A stretch of DNA of 46,060 nucleotides from CAZFLD01 sp964519835. GTDB lineage: Bacteria; Spirochaetota; Spirochaetia; DSM-27196; CAZFLD01. The stretch is from assembly GCA_964519835.1 (NCBI GenBank), contig CAZFLD010000031.1:1-46060 (forward strand), written 5' to 3'. The position numbers and the translations under genes are program-made. Under the pieces are notes generated by a model. That model saw only the letters and a program-made list of their open reading frames with translations, was not told the DNA's origin and did no database searches. This document shows, piece by piece, positions 8,243 through 14,870 of this stretch; positions within the stretch are counted from its first letter, which is position 1; each line of letters opens with the position of its first letter.

Positions 8243-9112
8243 CTATTCGGTACCGTCGCGAACTTGCTGCCGGTACTGCCGGGGCGAGACGCCGTGGATC
8301 GCCTTGAAAAGCTTGGAAAAGTGGTAGGCGTCGCAGCAGCCGAATCGCTCGGCAAGCTCCCCGTTCGATAGTTTGCTTCGCGTCAACAACTTGGCGGCCT
8401 GCTTCATCAGCACGGTGCGGCGGTAGGTGCCGGGCGACACTCCGTGTGCACGCCGGAAGGCCTGTCTCCATCCGCTGTAGCTGTACCCGGCCCGGTGCGC
8501 CACTGCTTTCCAGTCCGGGGTTTGGTTGGGCGGCCACGTGTCCAGGTGGTGGCGGCTTCCCTCAAGGCCCGAGCTTTTGTCCGAGCGGCTATCGGAGTCT
8601 TCAGATGCCCACAGATCGCTTATCAAAAGATGAATGCTACTGAGCAGCTCGATGTGTTCGTAGTCGTTTTTTGGATTGCTCTTCGCGATATCAAGCCATC
8701 GACCGGTCCAATACGAGAGCCGCCGACTATCCAGCCTCTTCCGGCCAGGTTCCAAGGCCCCTTTTTTGCGCCAGCCGTCGAATGCGTCGCCGCGGAAGGT
8801 CAGAAAGACCTCACTCCACCGTTCTCCCGGAAGAGAACCGTAATGATGCCCCAGATCGGGGACCAACACAATCACGTCCCCCGCAATGACTCGCAGATTC
8901 CGGCCGTCGCTGTCTCGATACCGGCCGCTCCCGTCAATCAGCAAGACCAGGCCATAAACATCGAGGACTCGAAGGTGCGCGAAACCGGTGCCTCGAGTCT
9001 GAATCCATGCCCCCGCATATCCCAAGGTGCCGATAGGGGTTTTGTTCTGGTTCCAGATCGTGTCGAACGCGTCGGGCAAGGATGGAAGGCGGTTCACGGT
9101 CACAGGGTACAT
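8243..9112 (-). CDS. AraC-family transcriptional regulator
   Basis: A DNA-binding regulator of about 289 residues. The N-terminal half is an AraC-type cupin (VLDVYGLVLLIDGSGRYRD, then VIAGDVIVLVPDLGHHYG), the usual effector-sensing module. The C-terminal hundred residues hold two helix-turn-helix motifs; the second ends in FGCCDAYHFSKLFKAIHGVSPRQYRQ, the AraC signature, and the first contains YSYSGWRQAFRRAHGVSPGTYR. It is transcribed divergently from the PhyH-like gene, about 107 bp away, so that gene and the sugar locus beyond it are its likely targets. The start is uncertain: ATG 9112 is used, an in-frame TTG lies at 9133, and neither has a good ribosome-binding site. Confidence 0.88.
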   Translation of the reverse strand: MYPVTVNRLPSLPDAFDTIWNQNKTPIGTLGYAGAWIQTRGTGFAHLRVLDVYGLVLLIDGSGRYRDSDGRNLRVIAGDVIVLVPDLGHHYGSLPGERWSEVFLTFRGDAFDGWRKKGALEPGRKRLDSRRLSYWTGRWLDIAKSNPKNDYEHIELLSSIHLLISDLWASEDSDSRSDKSSGLEGSRHHLDTWPPNQTPDWKAVAHRAGYSYSGWRQAFRRAHGVSPGTYRRTVLMKQAAKLLTRSKLSNGELAERFGCCDAYHFSKLFKAIHGVSPRQYRQQVRDGTE

Positions 9113-9184
9113 GAAAACGCACCGATTTGCCAACTTGGCATGGGAAGACCGTCATAAGATACATGAATATCGTCGTGAGCGCCA

Positions 9185-9213
9185 TTGGCCGCGTGGCTAT
9201 GTGGGTCTAGAAT
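9185..9213 (+). promoter_or_regulatory. Promoter of PhyH-like gene, leaderless configuration
   Basis: TTGGCC and TAGAAT (5 of 6 consensus) are spaced by 17 bp. The ATG at 9220 lies exactly 6 bp after the -10 box, where transcription should begin, and there is no Shine-Dalgarno sequence. Confidence 0.55.
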
Positions 9214-9219
9214 CGAGCC

Positions 9220-9881
9220 ATGGATTACAGAGTCGGCGCCGTATCTCACAGGAAGTCGAGCGGATCGATCCGGTTGGACAACGACCTCCTCGATGATCCC
9301 TGGCTGCTTGGTAAACGCTTTGCCGAATCCGGTTACCTGTACATCAAGAAGTTCTTTTCAGCCCGGGGGGTGCTTGATGCGCTAAGACCCGTTGCCGAGG
9401 ATAAACCGACGATCGACGAAGTTTCGCAAGACGGCCGTGCGGGCATATCGGAAGACGCGTCGGCGGCAAGCCACAAGACGGCAACAAGCAAGTACGAGGT
9501 GTGTCGGTCAACGTTGAAGGACTACCTCGCTGCGTCGTACCTGCCCGGCTTTGTGCGTCGTCTCCACCGGGCTGCGTGTACGCGGTTTTGGTTGCCCCTT
9601 GTCGATCTGCCCGCCGGCGACGGAGCCCCGGCGCTTTTTACCTCACGTGGTGTGCTCGGGAACTCCCGTTGGGAGATCGGCGACCTGGTGGTGCTGTCCC
9701 AAGAGGCGTTGCTGATCTACACCGGTATCTCTCGTCCGGGGCCGGTGGCGGTGTACGGACGGGTAACTCAGGATGCGTTGAATAGAGAACGCATACGTGC
9801 CGTCGACTTCTCCCTATCCATTGATGGGTCGAAGAGGCTGGAGCTTCCGGCAACGAGCACATCGGCACCGGCCTCCACCAT
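9220..9881 (+). CDS. Divergent phytanoyl-CoA dioxygenase-like protein, truncated by gap
   Basis: The N terminus (LLDDPWLLGKRFAESGYLYI, then KKFFSARGVLDALRPV) matches the opening of bacterial PhyH-type Fe(II)/2-oxoglutarate dioxygenases found near sugar genes. Later, FWLPLVDLPAGDGAPALF and GNSRWEIGDLVVLSQEALL match the two core strands around the active site. The intervening part, where such enzymes carry the iron-binding H-x-D, appears to be missing, and the distal His strand reads SQEALLIYTG without His. It is therefore probably not an oxygenase: a pseudoenzyme or a decaying gene. The frame runs from about 9768 on antisense through the 3' end of the epimerase gene, so its natural C terminus is unclear, and it enters an assembly gap at 9882. 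It has its own promoter. Confidence 0.55.
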
Positions 9882-10262
9882 NNNNNNNNNNNNNNNNNNN
9901 NNNNNNNNNNNNNNNNNNNNNNNNNNNNNNNNNNNNNNNNNNNNNNNNNNNNNNNNNNNNNNNNNNNNNNNNNNNNNNNNNCTATCCGGCTCATCGACCA
10001 TAAGGTGCATATCGAGCGGCGTCTTGAACGCATTGGCCAGCGTTCGGCACTGGTCGGTTCCAAATGTGAGGTTTGGTACATAGTGTCCGTCCATGATATC
10101 CAGATGAAGAAAGTCCACGCCGAGACGCTCGAGTTGGGCCACTTCCTCCCCAAGACGAAGTTGATCGGCGCACATCAACGACGGCGCGATCTTTATGCGT
10201 GCTCCGATCTCCCGGGCGTCTGTGTCGGCGTCCGCGTTGTGGTTCCGGCCTGAGGCGCTCAT
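9768..10262 (-). CDS. Ribulose/allulose-phosphate 3-epimerase family, interrupted by gap
   Basis: A TIM-barrel sugar-phosphate 3-epimerase. The N-terminal part has IKIAPSLMCADQLRLGEEV, then FLHLDIMDGHYVPNLTFG and DMHLMVDEP: strand 1, the catalytic D-x-M-D-G-H-x-V-P-N and the H-L-M-V metal site. The C-terminal part has GADVLVAGSSSLFD, the phosphate-binding loop. The SLMC-x-D and GSSSLF wording resembles AlsE (D-allulose-6-phosphate epimerase) more than housekeeping Rpe, which suggests a dedicated rare-sugar enzyme. Compared with about 220-230 residues in the family, roughly 110 residues are lost in the 100-N gap. The start ATG 10262 overlaps the TGA of the dehydrogenase gene upstream in the same operon. 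Confidence 0.8.
   Translation of the reverse strand: MSASGRNHNADADTDAREIGARIKIAPSLMCADQLRLGEEVAQLERLGVDFLHLDIMDGHYVPNLTFGTDQCRTLANAFKTPLDMHLMVDEPDXXXXXXXXXXXXXXXXXXXXXXXXXXXXXXXXXXMVEAGADVLVAGSSSLFDPSMDREKSTARMRSLFNAS
9882..9981. other. Assembly gap of 100 N
   Basis: Exactly 100 undetermined bases, the conventional placeholder for a gap of unknown size. It lies inside the epimerase gene. Comparison with family length suggests the true missing sequence is about 330-345 bp. Confidence 0.95.
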
Positions 10263-11311
10263 CTGTTTGTGTCCCATGGATGAACGATGGCCTTTAGTCC
10301 CTCGTGGGCTTCGTGAAAGGTGTACGCGTCCCTAATTTGTGAGAGCGGGAAGGTCTTTGAGACATACCAGTCGCCATGCACCTCGTTCTTTGCCAATAAT
10401 TCCACCGCCGTCTTGTGGTGGTGGGGATCCGATCCGTGCGTTCCCATCACAAAACACTCTTTATAGTGAATAATGTTGGAGTCGATAACGAGTTCAGGCT
10501 CGCCCCGAAGGCCTCCGAATAAGTTGACGTATCCGAGATGTCCGACCATGTGGATGGCGTCCTTGTGTGCTTGGACGCTGCCGGAGGTGGTGATTACCAT
10601 GTCCACCCCGGCGCCGGAAGTCTCTGCCTCAACCACTGCGACCGGATCCTCGTCCTGTGTGCAGATAAATCGCGCATCCGGTGCGAACCGTCGTGCCGCC
10701 TCGAGCCGCGGCCGCGACCGCTGCACCGCGAAGATCTTGGAAGCTCCATAGGAGCGGGCCAACTCGAGGATCATACAGCCGATCGGTCCTAAGCCGATAA
10801 CACATATACTCTTTCCCCGGCCGAAGCGGCCGAACTCGAGGCCTTTGACGGCGCAGGCAAGCGGCTCGGCCAGCGCGGCGGCGTCGTAGCCGAGCGAATG
10901 GGGAACGTGAGTCATCGGACCAAACTCTACCATACGTTCGTTGAGGAGCATGTAGTGGGCAAATCCACCGTCGAACTCGTGGCCGGTGGCGTAGTCGACG
11001 TAGCTGTCCTTGCCCGGCACGTTTTGGTTCCATACCGCCGGCACATCCGCGCCAACGGAGACGCGGTCGCCCACCGACACCGCTTCGACCTCGGATCCGA
11101 CCTCCACGATCTCACCGGCAATCTCGTGGCCGACTATGACGGGGTATTGCATGCGCTTGTTTCCGTAACGAAATATCTTGATGTCCGAGCCGCAGACTGA
11201 GCAGGCGTGGACCTTCAAGAGCGCCTCACGGGGCCCCGGCACGGGGACGGCCACCTCCCGAATCTCCACCGATTCGATGCCGGTCATGACGGCTGCGCTC
11301 ATTGTGCTCAT
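10259..11311 (-). CDS. Zinc-type medium-chain dehydrogenase (polyol/sugar type)
   Basis: A 350-residue MDR-superfamily dehydrogenase, probably NAD(P)-dependent oxidation of a sugar alcohol or sugar. The catalytic zinc ligands are present: Cys40 in CSVCGSD and His62-Glu63 in VGHEIAGE. The nucleotide fold carries ICVIGLGPIG. The four-cysteine lobe that holds structural zinc in most relatives is absent: that region reads GADVPAVWNQNVPGKDSY. AGGAG lies 7 bp before ATG 11311, and a good promoter lies 60 bp upstream. It is co-transcribed with the AlsE/Rpe-like epimerase, whose start codon overlaps its stop. It is divergent from a second dehydrogenase of the same superfamily. The substrate is unknown. 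Confidence 0.88.
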   Translation of the reverse strand: MSTMSAAVMTGIESVEIREVAVPVPGPREALLKVHACSVCGSDIKIFRYGNKRMQYPVIVGHEIAGEIVEVGSEVEAVSVGDRVSVGADVPAVWNQNVPGKDSYVDYATGHEFDGGFAHYMLLNERMVEFGPMTHVPHSLGYDAAALAEPLACAVKGLEFGRFGRGKSICVIGLGPIGCMILELARSYGASKIFAVQRSRPRLEAARRFAPDARFICTQDEDPVAVVEAETSGAGVDMVITTSGSVQAHKDAIHMVGHLGYVNLFGGLRGEPELVIDSNIIHYKECFVMGTHGSDPHHHKTAVELLAKNEVHGDWYVSKTFPLSQIRDAYTFHEAHEGLKAIVHPWDTNR

Positions 11312-11370
11312 TTGTGCTCTCCTGTCTTGATGTATACCCCGTGCGGGAATGGATGCCCCGTGAACGGGAC

Positions 11371-11398
11371 AGTATCAACATACTTGTTGCCAAGTCAA
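11371..11398 (-). promoter_or_regulatory. Promoter for dehydrogenase-epimerase operon
   Basis: Minus-strand TTGACT and GATACT are spaced by 16 bp. Transcription would begin about 50 bp before ATG 11311, leaving room for the AGGAG ribosome-binding site. Confidence 0.6.
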
Positions 11399-11459
11399 TC
11401 ATAAACGATCAAATTAACGCAAAATGAATCGAATAACGTTGGATTTGCCCAAATTCCCG

Positions 11460-11488
11460 TTGACCGCCCAAAAACAGCCACGTAGACT
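11460..11488 (+). promoter_or_regulatory. Promoter of GatD-like gene, leaderless configuration
   Basis: TTGACC (5 of 6) and TAGACT (4 of 6) are spaced by 17 bp. The ATG at 11496 lies 7 bp after the -10 box, so the transcript should start at or next to the start codon. This also argues against the in-frame upstream ATG at 11424, which lies before the promoter. Confidence 0.5.
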
Positions 11489-11495
11489 GAGCACA

Positions 11496-12569
11496 ATGAA
11501 AGCACTTGTATTGACCGCCGATGCTACATTGGAGGTGGCCGAGTATCCCGAGCCTTCGGCACCCGAATCCGGCTGGGTCACTCTGCGCGTTGCCTGCGCC
11601 GGGGTGTGTGGCTCCGATATTCCCCGTGGCTTTGAGGGCGGCGCCTATCACTATCCATTGGTGATGGGCCACGAATTCAGCGGCACCGTCGAAAGGACGG
11701 CCGCGGGCTCGCGCTTTTCCTTGGGCGACAGGGTGGCCGTGTTTCCGTTGATTCCGAATCCTGCCGAAGAGATAAACCAGGTTGGAGAGTATGCCGTTGG
11801 CCGAGCCTACGATTACTTCGGCTCCCGTCGGGACGGTGCCTTTCAAGAGCTCCTCAACGTACCGGAGTTCAACCTGTTGTCCATCCACAAAGGCTTGAGT
11901 CTCGAAGCGGCATCGCTTGTGGAGCCCTGCGCGGTCGCTTATCACGCCGCGGCCCGGCCTGCCGTCTCGCCGGGTGAATCTGCGCTGGTAATCGGCGGTG
12001 GACCAATCGGAAACATGGTGGCGCAATGGCTGAGACTCCGCGGGTGTAGACCGGTCTTTGTGTCGGAGCCGGACCAAAAAAAACGCCGGATTGCCGAAAG
12101 GATGGGCTTTATCTCCATAGACCCGGCGGCGTCGGACCCGGTCGAGAGCACGGCCTATCTCCCCGGCGGCGGTGCCGATGTTGTTGTCGAGGCTTGTGGG
12201 CTACCTGTCACCTTTCGCCAAGCCGTTTCCGCCGCGGGCCTGTTCGGGCAGGTCGTTTTCCTGGGAAACATCCATGGCGAGCTCCGTCTTGACGAAAAAC
12301 TCGTGTCTTCCATCTTGCGCCGGGAGCTTACAATCTACGGGACCTGGAACAGCAGGTTTGTTCCGAAGGGCAGTGGAGAATGGAAGAAAGTGATCGACGC
12401 GTTGGATCGCGGTGAAGTCGAGGTTGGCCCCCTTATTAGCCATCGCGCTTCGTTGGATGACGCTCCGAGTATCCTTGATGCGATGCATAAAAAGAGCGCG
12501 TGGTTCAACAAGGTGGTCATCACGCCCGGCACCCGACCGGCCGACGGCGAGCAAGGCGGTGAGTCGTGA
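11496..12569 (+). CDS. GatD-like zinc-type polyol (phosphate) dehydrogenase
   Basis: A 357-residue MDR dehydrogenase. The N terminus (MKALVLTADATLEVAEYPEP), CAGVCGSDIPRGFEGGAYHY and VMGHEFSG, plus YFGSRRDGAF and LRRELTIYGTWNS, follow galactitol-1-phosphate 5-dehydrogenase (GatD) closely. Cys38 and His59-Glu60 are the catalytic zinc ligands, and VIGGGPIGNM is the nucleotide-binding glycine motif. Unlike GatD it lacks the structural-zinc cysteines: the lobe reads PNPAEEINQVGEYAVG. It probably oxidises a sugar alcohol or its phosphate to a ketose; the exact substrate is inference. Its last codons overlap the GTG of the TIM-barrel isomerase gene, so the two are coupled and likely act in sequence. 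Confidence 0.88.
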   Translation: MKALVLTADATLEVAEYPEPSAPESGWVTLRVACAGVCGSDIPRGFEGGAYHYPLVMGHEFSGTVERTAAGSRFSLGDRVAVFPLIPNPAEEINQVGEYAVGRAYDYFGSRRDGAFQELLNVPEFNLLSIHKGLSLEAASLVEPCAVAYHAAARPAVSPGESALVIGGGPIGNMVAQWLRLRGCRPVFVSEPDQKKRRIAERMGFISIDPAASDPVESTAYLPGGGADVVVEACGLPVTFRQAVSAAGLFGQVVFLGNIHGELRLDEKLVSSILRRELTIYGTWNSRFVPKGSGEWKKVIDALDRGEVEVGPLISHRASLDDAPSILDAMHKKSAWFNKVVITPGTRPADGEQGGES

Positions 12570-13498
12570 AGCTGCGCCTCGGAATCAAAAGCGACCCAAT
12601 CGAGTATCGCTACACATTTCGCTGGCTGTTTGAGCTGATGCAGGAGCTCGAGCTCGAGGACCTGCAGCTTGGAAGCTATTTTGAGATGTACCTTCTGCCG
12701 GACAGCTACTTTCTCAGGCTGCGACGTATGGCGGATGACCACGGCGTCCGCGTCACCAGCTGTTTTACCGCCCACCGGGAGCTCGGCGGCTTTTTCCAGA
12801 CCGATCCATCCTACCACAAAGTGGCCTACGATTGTTTTTCGCGGTATCTGGAGGTCGGCGTTCTGTTGGGAGCGGAGTCCGTCGGATCGAATCCCGGGGC
12901 GGTCATGCGGGACGAGATGGACACAAAAGACGCGGGCATCGAACGCTATTGCACTGCAATCGAGTCGCTTCGCGAGAAAGCGGCCGAAATCGGCTTGAGC
13001 GCGTTAACGGTGGAGCCGATGTCGTCTGCAGCCGAGCCACCGACAACCCCCGACGAGATTGCCTCGATGATGGCGCGCTTTGCCGATCACCGGGACAAGG
13101 CTCCGGCGACACGGGTGCCGGTCCTTTTGTGTGGCGACGTATCCCACGGGCTTGCGGACTCGTCCGGCCGGATCGTTTATTCCCACGTGGAGCTATTTCG
13201 AATGCAGCTACCGTGGATGTGGGAGTTCCATTTCAAGAACACAGATTCGAGATATTCTTCGACGTTTGGGTTTGGCGACGGTGCACCGGCAGGCATCGTG
13301 GAGCTGAGGCAGGTGAAGGATGTGTTGGGTGAGGGCGCCGACCAGCTGCCGCGCGAGCGGCTCACGGGCTACTTAGAGATCGGCGGACCGAAGCTTGGCC
13401 GAGACTATTCCGACCCGCTGCTCCGGGAGCAACTCGTGAGATCCGTTGCCGCAATAAGAGAAGCTTTTGACCAATGTATCTCCGATCAAAATTTCTGA
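12566..13498 (+). CDS. Xylose-isomerase-like TIM-barrel sugar isomerase/epimerase
   Basis: A 310-residue protein of the AP endonuclease 2/xylose isomerase-like superfamily, which isomerises or epimerises sugars and sugar phosphates at a divalent metal. Recognisable segments are MKLRLGIKSDPIEYRYTFRW (strand 1), RVTSCFTAHRELGGFF, LTVEPMSSAAEPPTT with a Glu in the metal position, LLCGDVSHG and WEFHFKNTDSRYSSTFGF with His and Asp candidate ligands. I cannot name the specific subfamily. It starts at GTG 12566, overlapping the TGA of the GatD-like dehydrogenase (GTGA). The pairing suggests dehydrogenase then isomerase on one rare-sugar pathway feeding from the transporter encoded just downstream. 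Confidence 0.78.
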   Translation: MKLRLGIKSDPIEYRYTFRWLFELMQELELEDLQLGSYFEMYLLPDSYFLRLRRMADDHGVRVTSCFTAHRELGGFFQTDPSYHKVAYDCFSRYLEVGVLLGAESVGSNPGAVMRDEMDTKDAGIERYCTAIESLREKAAEIGLSALTVEPMSSAAEPPTTPDEIASMMARFADHRDKAPATRVPVLLCGDVSHGLADSSGRIVYSHVELFRMQLPWMWEFHFKNTDSRYSSTFGFGDGAPAGIVELRQVKDVLGEGADQLPRERLTGYLEIGGPKLGRDYSDPLLREQLVRSVAAIREAFDQCISDQNF

Positions 13499-13504
13499 TT
13501 AAAA

Positions 13505-13640
13505 CGGTTCGAAATCGGTCGTTATCGGGCTAATTCACTCATATTCGATCTCGGGCGATCATCTACGGTAGAATACGGTTGACAAATCTCAGATATGCGT
13601 CAGAATACAACTATCGGGCTTGAGCCCGGAAATTCACTCA
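13505..13640 (+). promoter_or_regulatory. Repeat-rich operator region of the sugar-transporter operon
   Basis: Two repeat systems surround the promoter. (a) CGGT occurs at 13505, 13516, 13566 and 13576, with CGGG at 13526, spaced 10-11 bp within clusters. (b) TATCGGGCT followed by AATTCACTCA occurs at 13523-13541 and again at 13612-13640; the second copy carries a 10-bp insertion that makes the dyad CGGGCT-TG-AGCCCG. CGAAATCGGTC at 13510-13520 recurs exactly at 19315-19325 beside the DeoR gene. A DeoR-family operator is the likely reading. Confidence 0.5.
13579..13606 (+). promoter_or_regulatory. Promoter of the rhamnose-type ABC transporter operon
   Basis: A perfect TTGACA and a CAGAAT box (4 of 6) are spaced by 16 bp. 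Transcription would begin near 13613, about 40 bp before the substrate-binding-protein start, and inside the downstream copy of the duplicated operator-like block. Confidence 0.6.
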
Positions 13641-13653
13641 AAAGGAGATTGCT

Positions 13654-14796
13654 ATGAGAAGAGCAATGACACTTGCGGTGGCACTTCTGCTTCTGTTGGC
13701 AGTTGTACCGGTGTTTGCCGGCGGTGGTCAGGAAGAGGACGAAATGTACCGCGTCGGAGTAATCCCGAAGTTTATCGCGGAGGACTATTTCATCGCGTGT
13801 GAAAATGGTTTTCGCCAGGCGGAGGCCGAGCTTGGTAACGTACGGGTCGATTGGGTCGGCGATACCATGGCTCAGACCTCGGCGGCCAACCAGCAAAACT
13901 ACATCCAGAGCTTTATCGACCGGGATTACGACGCGATTCTGGTCTCCGCACTGGATCCCGAGAGCTATGCCGCCACACTTCGCGAAGCCCAAGAGCAGGG
14001 CATCCTGGTGGTGACCTGGGATGCGGATGTTCGGGCTGACTCTCGCGACTGGTTTGTAAACCAGGGCGAGTTTGACTTGATTGGTATCGCAACCCTTCAG
14101 GGCATCTCCGGTGAGCTTGCTGCCGAATACAGTTCGAGCAACCCCGCCGACGTGGCGCTTGTCTCAACCACCACCGACTCGCCGAACCAGAACGCGTGGC
14201 TCGATGCCATTATTACCGAGTACAACGCAAAGGCCGACGGTGAATATGCCCACATCAACTTGCTGACGTCACAAGAGGACATCGTCTTTGCCGGTAACGA
14301 CCAGGGCACCGCCGACGAAAAGATCAAGGCGATGCTGTCGGCCAATCCCGACATCAAGGGCATTGTCGCTCTCTCGTCCAACACCGTTCCCGCCGTCTCC
14401 TCGGCACGTGACCAATTGGGCATCGAGGACGAGATCAAGATCGTCGGAATCAGTGTTCCCGAGTCGTCCCGGGCGGACATGGAAGCCGGTCGTATGTCGG
14501 GTGTTGTCCTCTGGCAGCCTTTTGACCTCGGCTACCTCACTCTGCAGCTGACTGTGGATGTGCTCGAGGGCAATGCTCCCTCCGGCAACCGCTACGTGTC
14601 GCCTCTAAGCGGAACCCTGATGACGGTGGACTTTGTAGACGGCTCTACCGCGGTCGACTACCCCACCGCCGGCCACAAAATCCTCGACAACAACGAGGTC
14701 ATTCTTGGACCACCCATCGTCTGGAACCTAAACAACATCAGCTACTTCCGCGGTTATCCCACCGACGACCACGGCATGGACTACTTTCTCGATTAG
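13654..14796 (+). CDS. rhaS: Rhamnose-type ABC transporter substrate-binding protein (RhaS-like)
   Basis: A 380-residue periplasmic sugar-binding protein of the ribose/rhamnose (peripla_BP_4) type. The signal peptide (MRRAMTLAVALLLLLAVVPVFA) is followed by GGGQEE, a cleavage style common in spirochaete and Thermotoga binding proteins; there is no lipobox Cys. The core alternates strands and helices as expected: YRVGVIPKFIAEDYF, DAILVSALDPESYAATL, ILVVTWDADVRADSRD, DIKGIVALSSNTVPAV and IKIVGISVPESSR. AGGAG lies 6 bp before the ATG. The permease and ATPase genes follow. RhaM and RhaA in the same locus point to L-rhamnose or a related 6-deoxyhexose, although LsrB-like or other ligands cannot be excluded. 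Confidence 0.85.
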   Translation: MRRAMTLAVALLLLLAVVPVFAGGGQEEDEMYRVGVIPKFIAEDYFIACENGFRQAEAELGNVRVDWVGDTMAQTSAANQQNYIQSFIDRDYDAILVSALDPESYAATLREAQEQGILVVTWDADVRADSRDWFVNQGEFDLIGIATLQGISGELAAEYSSSNPADVALVSTTTDSPNQNAWLDAIITEYNAKADGEYAHINLLTSQEDIVFAGNDQGTADEKIKAMLSANPDIKGIVALSSNTVPAVSSARDQLGIEDEIKIVGISVPESSRADMEAGRMSGVVLWQPFDLGYLTLQLTVDVLEGNAPSGNRYVSPLSGTLMTVDFVDGSTAVDYPTAGHKILDNNEVILGPPIVWNLNNISYFRGYPTDDHGMDYFLD

Positions 14797-14826
14797 AGTT
14801 AGGTTAGGCGCTTATCATGTTAATGT

Positions 14827-14850
14827 GAGCTCCGGCTTCGGCCGGGGCTC
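14827..14850 (+). terminator. Hairpin between binding-protein and ATPase genes
   Basis: A 10-bp stem (GAGCTCCGGC / GCCGGGGCTC, one G-T pair) closes a TTCG tetraloop and is followed by CTTTCCTT. It is best read as a partial terminator or RNA-stabilising stem that keeps the binding protein more abundant than the membrane components. Confidence 0.6.
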
Positions 14851-14870
14851 CTTTCCTTACGAGAGTGCAC

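Noticed and set aside
11424..11495. ATG at 11424 as start of the GatD-like gene
   Set aside because: It lies before the TTGACC/TAGACT promoter and adds 24 residues not seen in GatD-type proteins.
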